Source: Thiomicrorhabdus sp034722175 (lineage in GTDB: Bacteria; Pseudomonadota; Gammaproteobacteria; Thiomicrospirales; Thiomicrospiraceae). From it: a stretch of DNA of 15,770 bases. The notes under the pieces are model-generated. The model was not told the origin of the DNA. It was given only the letters and a program-made list of their open reading frames with translations, and did no database searches. Both the position numbers and the translations under genes were made by a program. Position 1 is the stretch's first letter; every line of letters begins with the position of its first letter. Positions 1-6,563 of the stretch are shown in pieces. The stretch covers positions 1-15,770 of the forward strand of contig JAYENR010000096.1 in the NCBI GenBank assembly GCA_034722175.1, read 5' to 3'.

Positions 1-256
1 TTCCCACTTCAAGTACCGAGTCTGTTTCGTCGATATCCACAGCTTGTAACAGACGTGCTTCAATTTTTGGAGCCATCATGGTTTCGTCATGACCAATTGG
101 AAGTTCAATGTCTGCATAGGCAAGCGCTTGTTGGCTTTCTGCAACAAACTCATGGCGAGCAATTTCTAGAAATTGATCAAGGATCTTGGGGTCAAGAATA
201 TCCCACGGACGAATTTGTTGTTCTACCATGAAAAAACGAGCTTGATCTAAATTCAT
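1..256 (-). CDS. pcm: PCMT-family methyltransferase (protein-L-isoaspartate O-methyltransferase-like), N-terminal part
   Basis: The first 85 codons are visible and the gene runs off the left edge. The start ATG (256-254) has a good Shine-Dalgarno sequence, AAAGGA, 7 bases upstream. The translation begins MNLDQARFFMVEQQIRPWDI and continues through a segment with FVAESQQALAYAD and PKIEARLLQAVD to VLEVG, the start of SAM-binding motif I. This arrangement is characteristic of the PCMT family (repair methylation of isoaspartyl residues in aged proteins, cytoplasmic). Many members with this EQQIRPW-type N-terminus are divergent and their substrate has not been shown, so the symbol is a family label. 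The catalytic part lies outside the window. It is divergently arranged with the phosphotransferase gene. Confidence 0.8.
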   Translation of the reverse strand, partial: MNLDQARFFMVEQQIRPWDILDPKILDQFLEIARHEFVAESQQALAYADIELPIGHDETMMAPKIEARLLQAVDIDETDSVLEVG

Positions 257-308
257 TATATTGTCCTTTGTTTGTTGGGTTTGGCTCAAGGTTGAGCGCG
301 AAGACCAA

Positions 309-351
309 TTTTTAGCCGAATAATTATAGCTAAAAATACGAGGTTTATAAA
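309..351 (-). promoter_or_regulatory. Candidate promoter with overlapping 8-bp inverted repeat, upstream of the PCMT gene
   Basis: On the minus strand a perfect -10 hexamer TATAAT lies at 328-323, with TTTATA (4 of 6 match to the -35 consensus) 17 bases upstream at 351-346. The -10 sits between the arms of a perfect inverted repeat, TTTTTAGC (309-316) and GCTAAAAA (329-336), separated by 12 bases. A dyad placed over a -10 box looks like a repressor operator. The promoter and its regulator are inferred; only the sequence symmetry and the hexamers are seen. Confidence 0.4.
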
Positions 352-400
352 CGATTGATTTACTTTCTGACGAGCATAAAGCAAAACAAGTCCTCAATAG

Positions 401-409
401 TGCTAGAAT
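401..409 (+). promoter_or_regulatory. Extended -10 promoter element, possibly giving a leaderless mRNA
   Basis: TGCTAGAAT matches the extended -10 pattern TGnTANNAT. Its -10 hexamer TAGAAT (404-409) would place the transcription start at about 416-418, on the ATG of the phosphotransferase gene. There is no Shine-Dalgarno sequence before that ATG and no convincing -35 box. This is a pattern match only. Confidence 0.3.
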
Positions 410-417
410 CCGTCCTT

Positions 418-1320
418 ATGAAAAATTTTGATAGCTCCTTAGCCCCAATTAATTTAATTGACCCGAATAAACGAACTTTATTTGATTCGGTTGATCGTTT
501 TGATCCCATTCTCAATAAGTTTTCCGACAGTACTAATCAATTGTGGCGTACAAGTGAGAGTGGACAAAAATTGGGGGTGTTAAAGCTTTGTTATAAAGGG
601 GGGGTTGAGGGGTCTAATTTTTGGATGGGGATGCAAGGTGTGTTTGGTTTGAATTATCCAATTCAGATGGCACGGTACTCTGAAGTCTATGACTTGTTAA
701 ATTCACTAAGTGATGTGCCGATTCCTAAATTGCTGGCATGTGAATCGGCTTCTGAAAAGTATGCTGGGTTTATTTATAGTGCGATTTTGCCTGGGCAAGA
801 TGTACGAGGACTGATCACTGAAGAGCTTGTTCAGCAGTTGGCAGTACACTTAGTCAAATTACATCAACATCAGCAGAGTAAATTTGGGCCATTATTTGAA
901 CCTTTGTTTTCAGCAGAGCAGTGGTGGCCAAATATTCAAAGAACAATTCAGGTCTTGGCTAAATTACAAGGTTTTGAATTTGAATTTAAACGTTTGTTTG
1001 ATGAATTGTCTGTTCCAGAATGCTTTGTGCCGATTATGCCTGATTTACGCTGGGATCAGTTTTTACAGGATTCTGCAAGATTGACAGGCCTGGTCGATTT
1101 AGATGCGTTTGTTTTTGGGGCCGTCGAGCTTGAATTCGTGGTGCTGGAATATTTATTAGATGAGCAGCAGGCAGAACAGTTTAAAGACCTCTATCAAGCC
1201 TCTAACACTCTTCCGGATTTGACAGGGTGTCGCGAAGTGTATCGAGTATTGTTATTCTTAATGAATATATTGGGAGAAGAATCGTTTGATACCTGGATGC
1301 AGGCACCAACTCGATTCTAA
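418..1320 (+). CDS. APH-like (aminoglycoside/choline/thiamine kinase fold) phosphotransferase, degenerate catalytic loop
   Basis: The 300-residue protein has the outline of the APH/choline kinase family. A possible nucleotide-binding lysine is K56 (VLKLCYKGG), followed by E89, a mid-domain LVKLHQHQ segment (145-152), a catalytic-loop candidate PDLRWDQF (208-215) and a metal-site candidate GLVDLDAFVFG (224-234). The usual HGDxxxxN loop is altered: His-Gly is Met-Pro and the Asn is Gln214, while Asp209 and Asp227 remain. Activity is therefore uncertain. The ATG at 418 is preferred because upstream residues from a TTG at 355 look non-conserved in character; neither start has a good ribosome site. 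It faces the thiamine operon end to end with only 8 bases between stop codons, so a thiamine kinase role is tempting but is inference from position. Confidence 0.6.
   Translation: MKNFDSSLAPINLIDPNKRTLFDSVDRFDPILNKFSDSTNQLWRTSESGQKLGVLKLCYKGGVEGSNFWMGMQGVFGLNYPIQMARYSEVYDLLNSLSDVPIPKLLACESASEKYAGFIYSAILPGQDVRGLITEELVQQLAVHLVKLHQHQQSKFGPLFEPLFSAEQWWPNIQRTIQVLAKLQGFEFEFKRLFDELSVPECFVPIMPDLRWDQFLQDSARLTGLVDLDAFVFGAVELEFVVLEYLLDEQQAEQFKDLYQASNTLPDLTGCREVYRVLLFLMNILGEESFDTWMQAPTRF
1085..1092. repeat. CAGGCCTG palindrome (core of the recurrent motif), inside the phosphotransferase gene
   Basis: This is an exact copy of the 8-bp palindrome that forms the core of CTGARCAGGCCTG, but its flanks (GATTGA before, GTCGAT after) match the longer consensus poorly. 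It is included as a core-only copy. Confidence 0.5.
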
Positions 1321-1328
1321 TGGAAAAA

Positions 1329-1958
1329 TTACGTTGTTGGTTTTTCGGAGTTTTGGAGGCTGCTTTTCCAGCTGATATAACCAATGACTGCTAAAACCAG
1401 ATACATGCTGAACATCACGATCGTAACGTAATACCCTGTTTGCCAATAGAGTGCAATTGCGGCTGAGTTGATCACTAACCAGTATAGCCAGTTTTCTAAT
1501 ACCTTACGCGCCATTAAAACGGTATTCATCACTGAGAAGACGGTCACAAATGCATCTAAATAGGGTAGTCTAGAACCAATAACCTGTTCAAGGTAGTAAG
1601 CGGTGATAAGGCTTAGGACAATTCCGCTTGAAATAAACCACAAATGAAACTGAACAGGCCTGGTTGAGACGGCCAATATCTCTTGGCTTGCGCCATGCTT
1701 GCGCCACAGTGTCCAACCATATACCGCCATAGCCATATAGTAGACATTGAGCAGGGCTTGCATCGGCAATTGGCCCTCCCAGAACAAGATGGTATAAATC
1801 AGAGTGCTGGTAAAAGCGGCAGGCCAACACCAGATCGATTCCCGTGCCGCCAAAATGACATAGGCAATGCCAAGCATTGTGGCAATGACCTCCCAGCCTG
1901 ACAGAGCCAAAAAGCTCTGCCCAATTAACTGTATTAAACTCTCTTCGGAACTAGTCAC
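1329..1958 (-). CDS. pnuC: PnuC-family inner-membrane transporter, probably for thiamine (PnuT type)
   Basis: This is a polytopic membrane protein of about 209 residues with the PnuC signature order: WCWPAA near the N-terminus, NVYYMAMAVYGWTLW in the middle, PYLDAFVTVFSVMNTVLMARK, and ENWLYWLVINSAAIALYW. About seven hydrophobic segments can be traced. PnuC proteins are facilitators for nicotinamide riboside; the PnuT branch carries thiamine and depends on intracellular phosphorylation to trap it. The thiamine assignment rests on the TPP riboswitch and thiamine-binding genes upstream. The chosen start is GTG at 1958, overlapping the preceding stop by 8 bases (GTGACTAG); a TTG at 1994 would add 12 residues. 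Neither has a clear Shine-Dalgarno sequence, so translational coupling to the upstream gene is likely. It is the last gene of the operon. Confidence 0.85.
   Translation of the reverse strand: MTSSEESLIQLIGQSFLALSGWEVIATMLGIAYVILAARESIWCWPAAFTSTLIYTILFWEGQLPMQALLNVYYMAMAVYGWTLWRKHGASQEILAVSTRPVQFHLWFISSGIVLSLITAYYLEQVIGSRLPYLDAFVTVFSVMNTVLMARKVLENWLYWLVINSAAIALYWQTGYYVTIVMFSMYLVLAVIGYISWKSSLQNSEKPTT
1650..1662 (+). repeat. Recurrent 13-mer CTGARCAGGCCTG (copy with A at R), inside pnuC
   Basis: CTGAACAGGCCTG is an exact match to the consensus CTGARCAGGCCTG seen elsewhere in the window. The preceding bases GAAA also agree with the AAA before the copy at 6564. It lies within coding sequence on the strand opposite to pnuC transcription. 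Confidence 0.65.
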
Positions 1959-2220
1959 AGTTGCGAATTCTTGCTTTTGAACGATCACTACCAATGATTT
2001 TCAAGACAAAAACAGTGGTTGGCAGTTTTTCGAGAGCAATTAACATCTCTTCGCTGATCTCGGCCATTACGGTACGGTACTCACCAAACACTTGTGTGCT
2101 CATGCTGTTACGTTCAATTTTGAGTTTAGGGTTTTGTTCAATTCGGTCAATAAAATCCAAGATAGGTTGGCAGTACTCTTCTTCTAATGGGTACATGCTG
2201 ATGTCGATGGATACAATCAT
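1951..2220 (-). CDS. YkoF/MTH1187-like small thiamine (or HMP)-binding protein, second copy in the operon
   Basis: The 89-residue protein has the signature of the small YkoF-related/MTH1187 family: an opening SIDISMYPL, then FIDRIEQNP, MSTQVFG and FVLKIIG. Members fold as a ferredoxin-like domain and YkoF itself binds thiamine and hydroxymethylpyrimidine; single-domain versions assemble as oligomers. It is a paralogue of the gene at 2871-3113, sharing roughly 35 of 80 aligned residues by eye, including ISMYPL, MST and FG. It carries an extra basic C-terminal tail (SDRSKARIRNCD) whose codons overlap the start region of pnuC. Its ATG overlaps the methyltransferase stop as ATGA, with AAGGAA as ribosome site. 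The role in thiamine uptake is inferred from family and operon; the exact ligand is not visible. Confidence 0.75.
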   Translation of the reverse strand: MIVSIDISMYPLEEEYCQPILDFIDRIEQNPKLKIERNSMSTQVFGEYRTVMAEISEEMLIALEKLPTTVFVLKIIGSDRSKARIRNCD

Positions 2221-2852
2221 TTAGATTCCTTTTTGTCTGCTCTGACTACCACAAACGCACCCAGGTCATGGCCAGGTAGTATGTCAGTAATTTGATGGGA
2301 GGTTGATTCATTTAAAACAGTTTGCACACTTTGCATATTCGCAAAACCAGCTTGTTCAAGCATGGCGGTGATCTCTTTATATCCATAGAAGGTCGCATCG
2401 CAATAAAATGGGCTTTCATGTTTATGCTCTTCATAAGATTGACCCAGTTCAGAGTTTTTATTCAAAAACGCGATGATAATGGAACCGTTTGCTTTAATCA
2501 CACGTGCCGCCTCTTGATAGGCAACCACCGGGTTGTCTAAAAAGCAGGTTGAAGTAATGAAAATGGCAAAGTCATAGCTTTGATCTTTAACGGGTAAGGA
2601 TTCAGCGACCCCTTCAAGAAAGTTTAAACCACGGTTTTTAGCAATTTCTCGCATCGCTTTGGCAGGTTCAACCCCTGTGTCAATCGACAGCGGGGCGTTA
2701 AATAAGCCGCTACCGGCACCAATTTCAATGCCTTTACCGCTAGGTAAAAGTTGTTTGATGCCATCTATTTCAGCTTGAAAAATCTCTGGGTTTTCTTCAA
2801 ACCACTGTTCATATTCATTGGCGTGAGATTCATATCCTTGAGTGTTTGGCAT
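2217..2852 (-). CDS. SAM-dependent class I methyltransferase in the thiamine operon
   Basis: The 211-residue protein is a UbiE/Methyltransf_11-type enzyme. Motif I is IEIGAGSGLF (42-51), the acidic residue that would hold the SAM ribose is E62 in GVEPAKAM, the post-II region is GVAESLPVKDQSYDFAIF (81-98), and motif III-like AARVIKANGSIIIAF spans 115-129. The C-terminal third (SPFYCDATFYGYKEI, LPGHDLGAFVVVRA) presumably forms the substrate side. The substrate is unknown: no known step of thiamine transport or salvage needs a methyltransferase. It starts 18 bases after the first thiamine-binding gene, behind an AGAGAAG ribosome site, and its TGA overlaps the next ATG, so it is firmly embedded in the operon rather than a chance neighbour. 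Confidence 0.8.
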   Translation of the reverse strand: MPNTQGYESHANEYEQWFEENPEIFQAEIDGIKQLLPSGKGIEIGAGSGLFNAPLSIDTGVEPAKAMREIAKNRGLNFLEGVAESLPVKDQSYDFAIFITSTCFLDNPVVAYQEAARVIKANGSIIIAFLNKNSELGQSYEEHKHESPFYCDATFYGYKEITAMLEQAGFANMQSVQTVLNESTSHQITDILPGHDLGAFVVVRADKKESK

Positions 2853-2870
2853 GGTTAGCTTCTCTAATTG

Positions 2871-3113
2871 TTAATGACAGCCCCCAGAAAGCTTGATTAC
2901 AAATAGGCTTTCTGGAATGTCTGCTAATGTGGTTTCAATTTCTGTCTGCAATAGAGGCATGATCTGTTGATAGTCCCCAAAGATATACGTACTCATCTGG
3001 CCATATTCAATCACAAGAGATGGGTGTTTAGCCACTCTCTCAATAAAGTCATGAATCGGTGGACGATACTCTTTTAATAAAGGGTACATGCTTATTTCAA
3101 CAGAGACTTTCAT
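2871..3113 (-). CDS. YkoF/MTH1187-like small thiamine (or HMP)-binding protein, first copy in the operon
   Basis: The 80-residue protein opens VSVEISMYPLLKEY and contains FIERVAKHP, MSTYIFGDY and LFVIKLSGG, matching the single-domain YkoF-related family that includes thiamine-binding proteins. It lacks the basic tail found on its paralogue at 1951-2220, ending GGCH. The ribosome site AAGGAT precedes the ATG. It is the first gene after the terminator-like hairpin that follows the TonB receptor gene, so its expression relies on read-through or on a promoter that I cannot identify. A cytoplasmic or periplasmic carrier role cannot be decided; no signal peptide is visible, which favours the cytoplasm. 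Confidence 0.75.
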   Translation of the reverse strand: MKVSVEISMYPLLKEYRPPIHDFIERVAKHPSLVIEYGQMSTYIFGDYQQIMPLLQTEIETTLADIPESLFVIKLSGGCH

Positions 3114-3138
3114 GTTCTATCCTTGTTTTGCAGAAGAT

Positions 3139-3165
3139 AATAAAAAGGGCTCATTTGAGCCCCTT
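3139..3165 (-). terminator. Rho-independent-type hairpin after the TonB receptor gene
   Basis: On the minus strand AAGGGGCTCA (3165-3156) pairs with TGAGCCCTTT (3153-3144), with one G-U pair and a minimal loop, and runs into a T-rich tail TTTTTATTAT. It sits 8 bases after the receptor stop codon and before the next operon gene. Since the downstream genes share the strand and theme, it is more likely a partial terminator setting a high receptor-to-distal-gene ratio than an operon end. Confidence 0.75.
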
Positions 3166-3173
3166 AATGATCT

Positions 3174-5315
3174 TTAGAAATTATAACGTGCGGTTATTCC
3201 GACAGTTCTCGGTTCACCTTTTTGAGTATAGTTGGTTGGAGTATAGCCATCAGATGGATTGTTTCCAAACATGAATCCTCGTACATCGTATTCACGGTCA
3301 AGTAAGTTTCTTGCCCAGAACGTTACAGTTAAGTTTTTATCGCTGAACTCAGCACTGGCATTAACCAGTGTATAGGCCGATGATTTAGCGTTATGGCTGT
3401 CAGAGAAGTAAAAACCATCCTTGCCTTCAAGGTTCGCAGACAGCACCCAGTTATTCGTTAGGTAGTGTTCAGCCCCTACTGTGAACTGGTAGTTTGGTGC
3501 ATGAGCTTGATCGCGTCCATCTTTGATTAAATAAGTGATTTCACTGTATTTATCTGTGTATTCATATTCATCAAGTCCTGATTGTAGAAGGCCTAAGCTT
3601 CCAAGTAAACTCCAGTCATTGTTAACTGACCAGTCCGCTTCAGCTTCAAGACCATAGTTAAAGCCTTCGTCAATATTTCTATTGTATATCGCAAACTTTC
3701 TGTTGTCGTCTTCATCCAGGTACTGGTAAGACGCCGAAACTTGTGGGTTTACTCGTTTAGAGTAGAAAAGGGCTAAACGCGTTTTTAAATCGCCATTTAG
3801 CAAGTTTGATTTAAGGCCAGTTTCCAAGTTCCACAGATATTCAGTATCAAAGTTTCTTGAACTTTCTGGGATATTCGTATCATTGTTGATACCGCCTGTT
3901 TTAAAGCTTTTTGCCAATGAAGCATAGGCTTTTTGAGAGGCGTTGTAAGCGTAGGCAACGCCTAATTTACCGCCAAACAAGGTTTCATCAAAGTCATTTT
4001 CTTGGTTGTTTGAGTCTTGATAATCAGATTGATAGCTTTCTGCTCGAAGGCCTAGTGTGTAACTCAGTTGTTTTGTTGCATGGTAGTCTAACTGTGAGTA
4101 TAAAGCTTGATTACGAGTAGAGAATTCGGAGTCAGTTGGGTATACCGCATCGTAATCAAGATTGATATAGTTTGTTGTCGCATCTTCATCTTGATTGTTT
4201 TGGTAAATGCCCACAACCCAGTCCGTGGTATTGTTAAATATGCGACCATTTTCTGACGATAATAAACGAATATCCACTGTGCTATTGTTGCGCTCTCTTA
4301 AAAACTGTTCAGNNNNNNNNNNGTATGGACAAGCACCGGTAGGTTCGTCATCGCTGCAATTATTTGTTATTGCTAAGTCAGAAAAAGTATCTTTGTTAAC
4401 CCAGTCTAAATCATAGTTATAGTCAATGTCAGAGAAGGATTTAGAGGCTGAAGCTTCCATTCTGACTTTGTTATTAATATCCCATTTAGCATTAATGCCA
4501 TAAGCTTTAGATTCTAGGATGTCTTCACCTGGGGTGTCAGATTCAGTGTTAAAGCTATTGTCTAAAGTAAACGCATCATAGCCGTTATCTTTATCAAAGT
4601 GGATAGCGGTGAAGTCCACGGTTAAATCATCGGAAGCTAGCCATCTTAATTTGGCTTTACCTGTAACCTCATCAAGATTGTTGGTGTTGTCTTTGTCTAA
4701 GTAGGTGTTTTCCATGTAACCATCTGTCACATGTCTTTGTAGAGCTAAACGCCCTAAAAGCTTATCTTCAATAAGTGTGCCGCTAATGACACCCGTCGTT
4801 GTATAAGTGTTCCTTGAGCCAATAGTTTGTTCAATATAGGCTTCGGTTTCTTTTGTAGGATCGTTACTTTCAACCAGAATCATCCCTGCTAAGGCATTCG
4901 CACCAAAGCGGGTGCCTTGTGGACCTCTAAGGATTTCTACCTGTTTGGTATCCAGAAGATTGGCGGCTGCACCGGTTCGACTGTAATCTATGCCATCAAC
5001 CGTTAATCCAACTGAAGGATTGATTGGGGTCTGGAACTGGCTACGCTCTCCAATGCCTCGAATCTGAAAATATTGACCACGGGACGCACCGGCAGAAAAG
5101 TTGACATTGGGAGCAGAGTTAAGGATTTTTTCAACGTGTTGAGCACTGCGTTTATTGATTTCAATGCTATCAATAACGGTAACACTTGAAGTACTGTCTT
5201 CAATCGCGGTGGCTCTAAAGTCGGCATTCACCATAACGGTGTCTAACTCTTCGGCCGCAACACTTGAGGTCGCAATAATGGAGGTGATAGCAAAGGCTAA
5301 CGGTCGTAATTTCAT
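3174..5315 (-). CDS. TonB-dependent outer-membrane receptor, probable thiamine receptor
   Basis: The protein is about 713 residues including an unsequenced patch. It has a signal peptide (hydrophobic residues 6-20, cleavage around SSVAA), a TonB-box-like DTVMV (25-29), and a plug domain with FQIRGIGERSQ (83-93) and VEILRGPQGTRFGANALAG (126-144). A long beta-barrel follows, ending GITARYNF, the terminal Phe expected of outer-membrane proteins. Such receptors import scarce ligands using TonB energy. A TPP riboswitch directly upstream makes thiamine or a thiamine phosphate the likely ligand. The start has a strong ribosome site (AAAAGGAACC) that is also the apparent riboswitch target. Ten N bases at 4313-4322 interrupt a loop region at about residues 332-335, next to a Cys pair (NNCSDDEPTGACPY); the frame is consistent on both sides for that gap length. 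Confidence 0.88.
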   Translation of the reverse strand: MKLRPLAFAITSIIATSSVAAEELDTVMVNADFRATAIEDSTSSVTVIDSIEINKRSAQHVEKILNSAPNVNFSAGASRGQYFQIRGIGERSQFQTPINPSVGLTVDGIDYSRTGAAANLLDTKQVEILRGPQGTRFGANALAGMILVESNDPTKETEAYIEQTIGSRNTYTTTGVISGTLIEDKLLGRLALQRHVTDGYMENTYLDKDNTNNLDEVTGKAKLRWLASDDLTVDFTAIHFDKDNGYDAFTLDNSFNTESDTPGEDILESKAYGINAKWDINNKVRMEASASKSFSDIDYNYDLDWVNKDTFSDLAITNNCSDDEPTGACPYXXXXEQFLRERNNSTVDIRLLSSENGRIFNNTTDWVVGIYQNNQDEDATTNYINLDYDAVYPTDSEFSTRNQALYSQLDYHATKQLSYTLGLRAESYQSDYQDSNNQENDFDETLFGGKLGVAYAYNASQKAYASLAKSFKTGGINNDTNIPESSRNFDTEYLWNLETGLKSNLLNGDLKTRLALFYSKRVNPQVSASYQYLDEDDNRKFAIYNRNIDEGFNYGLEAEADWSVNNDWSLLGSLGLLQSGLDEYEYTDKYSEITYLIKDGRDQAHAPNYQFTVGAEHYLTNNWVLSANLEGKDGFYFSDSHNAKSSAYTLVNASAEFSDKNLTVTFWARNLLDREYDVRGFMFGNNPSDGYTPTNYTQKGEPRTVGITARYNF
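4313..4322. other. Assembly gap (10 N) inside the TonB receptor gene
   Basis: Ten undetermined bases are present. The receptor frame stays open on both sides if the gap is exactly 10, but a fixed-size run of N often marks a gap of unknown true length, so the receptor length is provisional. Confidence 0.95.
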
Positions 5316-5321
5316 GTTGGT

Positions 5322-5349
5322 TCCTTTTAAATGTGCTTAAAAGGACAGG
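5322..5349 (-). promoter_or_regulatory. Riboswitch expression platform: hairpin hiding the receptor ribosome site
   Basis: On the minus strand CCTTTTAA (5344-5337), a 6-base loop and TTAAAAGG (5330-5323) form a perfect 8-bp hairpin. Its right arm contains the Shine-Dalgarno sequence of the receptor gene. Just upstream CCTGTCCTT (5349-5341) is complementary, with one G-U pair, to AGGGACAGG (5409-5401) at the 3' end of the TPP aptamer. The two pairings share four bases (CCTT), so they exclude each other. TPP holding the aptamer closed would let the sequestering hairpin form and stop translation. Confidence 0.6.
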
Positions 5350-5399
5350 AGAGCGACGCGATGTTATTTAATAATAACGATCTTGTAATGTTGTGCTTG

Positions 5400-5490
5400 G
5401 CCTGTCCCTACGCCAGTATGAACTGGATCAGGTTCTAAGGGTTTCTCCGCAAGGAAGATCTCAGGCACCGGTGCCACCCCTAGGCTAGTC
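5400..5490 (-). ncRNA. TPP riboswitch (THI element)
   Basis: The minus strand carries the conserved THI-box blocks in order: GGGGTG (5480-5475), the P3 hairpin region leading to CTGAGA, then ACCCTTAGAACCTGATC, a P4/P5 stem CCAGTTCATACTGGCG and the closing GTAGGGA. P1 is formed by GCCT (5485-5482) and AGGC (5403-5400). TPP binding to this class normally shuts off the downstream gene. It lies 85 bases upstream of the TonB receptor start, making the operon a TPP-repressed thiamine uptake unit. Confidence 0.95.
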
Positions 5491-5529
5491 AAATAATATT
5501 ATTTATCTAGGTAGAAAAAATCTGAGCGA

Positions 5530-5558
5530 ATTGTACCGTATTTTATTATTAAATTTAA
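5530..5558 (-). promoter_or_regulatory. Candidate promoter of the riboswitch-led thiamine operon
   Basis: On the minus strand TACAAT (5535-5530) is a good -10 box; 17 bases upstream TTAAAT (5558-5553) is a weak -35 (3 of 6). It would start transcription near 5523, giving a leader of about 205 bases that contains the whole aptamer. Confidence 0.45.
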
Positions 5559-5612
5559 TGTTATATTTTACTAAGTAAATGAAAAGTACGAAGATTGGCG
5601 CAAGGAAAGATG

Positions 5613-6494
5613 ATGTCGGAAGTAGCGAAGAAACCTAATGTCAGTAAGGTCATTGTTGATCGTTTAAAAACGTTAGATGATTTGCCGCATTTTCCAGAAG
5701 CTTTAATGCAGTTGGAGAAGTTGCTGGCTAGCGAGGACGATGCACATATGAATCAGATTGTGCCTTTGATTGCAAAAGATCCTCGATTGGCGGCTGGTTT
5801 AATTGGTGTGGTTAATACTGCTAAGTATTCGATGGGTACTAAAATCACGGATTTAACGGAGGCGTTGGTTCGTATTGGTGTGCAGGATGTTCGATTGATG
5901 GCTCATGCCATTAACTATAAATCCTCTTTTAAAAGTAAGCCGCCATTCAGTGAGAAACACTTTTTAAAGCATGCCATGCTGTCCGCCTTTGTGGCGCAAG
6001 CGTTAGCAAAAGCGTTACATGTTAATTCGGGTGAAGCTTTCTTGTGTGGTTTGATGCACGATATTGGTATTTATTTGTTGGCAGTAGAGGATCGAGAAAA
6101 GTATTTAGAAGTAATGCGTTTAACCGAATACGATATAGCCAAGTTACCCGAAGCAGAGGCTAAAGTGTTTGGAACCAATCATGCAGTGATGAGTGCTCGT
6201 TTATTACAGCAGTGGAAGTTTCCTAAAGAAATTATTATGGGGGTGGTGAATCACCATACTCCAGAAAAAGCAGATGAATCAACCAAATCCTATGCTTATC
6301 TGACCTTTTTGGCTGAGCAGGCCTGTTTTAGATTAGGTATAGATAATGGTGTTGCGGATCTGAATGAAGATGATAGAGAGGCCCCGTGCGAGAGGATGGA
6401 AGGGGCGTTGGAATACTTTGGTTTGGCTTATGAAAGCTATAATGAAATTATTCAAGAAGCATTTGAGTCTGCACAAAGCAGTGGAATGGTCTAA
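5613..6494 (+). CDS. HDOD-domain signalling protein
   Basis: The 293-residue protein is an HDOD domain through most of its length: LDDLPHFPEALMQLEKLL (21-38), IAKDPRLAAGLIGVVNTAKYS (53-73), GLMHDIG (146-152), a histidine-containing FGTNHAVMSARLLQQW (186-201) and VVNHH (211-215). HDOD proteins are regulatory relatives of HD phosphohydrolases found in signalling, motility and stress pathways, often without known enzyme activity. His149-Asp150, His190 and His214-215 are present, so metal binding is possible. No other output or receiver domain is attached. ATG at 5613 is preferred because AAGGAA at 5602 lies at ideal distance; a TTG at 5595 or ATG at 5610 are alternatives. It is a single-gene unit diverging from the thiamine operon. 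Confidence 0.85.
   Translation: MSEVAKKPNVSKVIVDRLKTLDDLPHFPEALMQLEKLLASEDDAHMNQIVPLIAKDPRLAAGLIGVVNTAKYSMGTKITDLTEALVRIGVQDVRLMAHAINYKSSFKSKPPFSEKHFLKHAMLSAFVAQALAKALHVNSGEAFLCGLMHDIGIYLLAVEDREKYLEVMRLTEYDIAKLPEAEAKVFGTNHAVMSARLLQQWKFPKEIIMGVVNHHTPEKADESTKSYAYLTFLAEQACFRLGIDNGVADLNEDDREAPCERMEGALEYFGLAYESYNEIIQEAFESAQSSGMV
6313..6325 (+). repeat. Recurrent 13-mer CTGAGCAGGCCTG, inside the HDOD gene
   Basis: This is an exact copy of the consensus, encoding part of AEQAC. A second exact copy lies only 251 bases further on, in the same orientation. Confidence 0.7.
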
Positions 6495-6563
6495 TAACTC
6501 GTTGAAAGTCATTAATTAGCTTATAAATGCTAACCAAGTACCTCAAAAATCGGTCTGTTTAAA

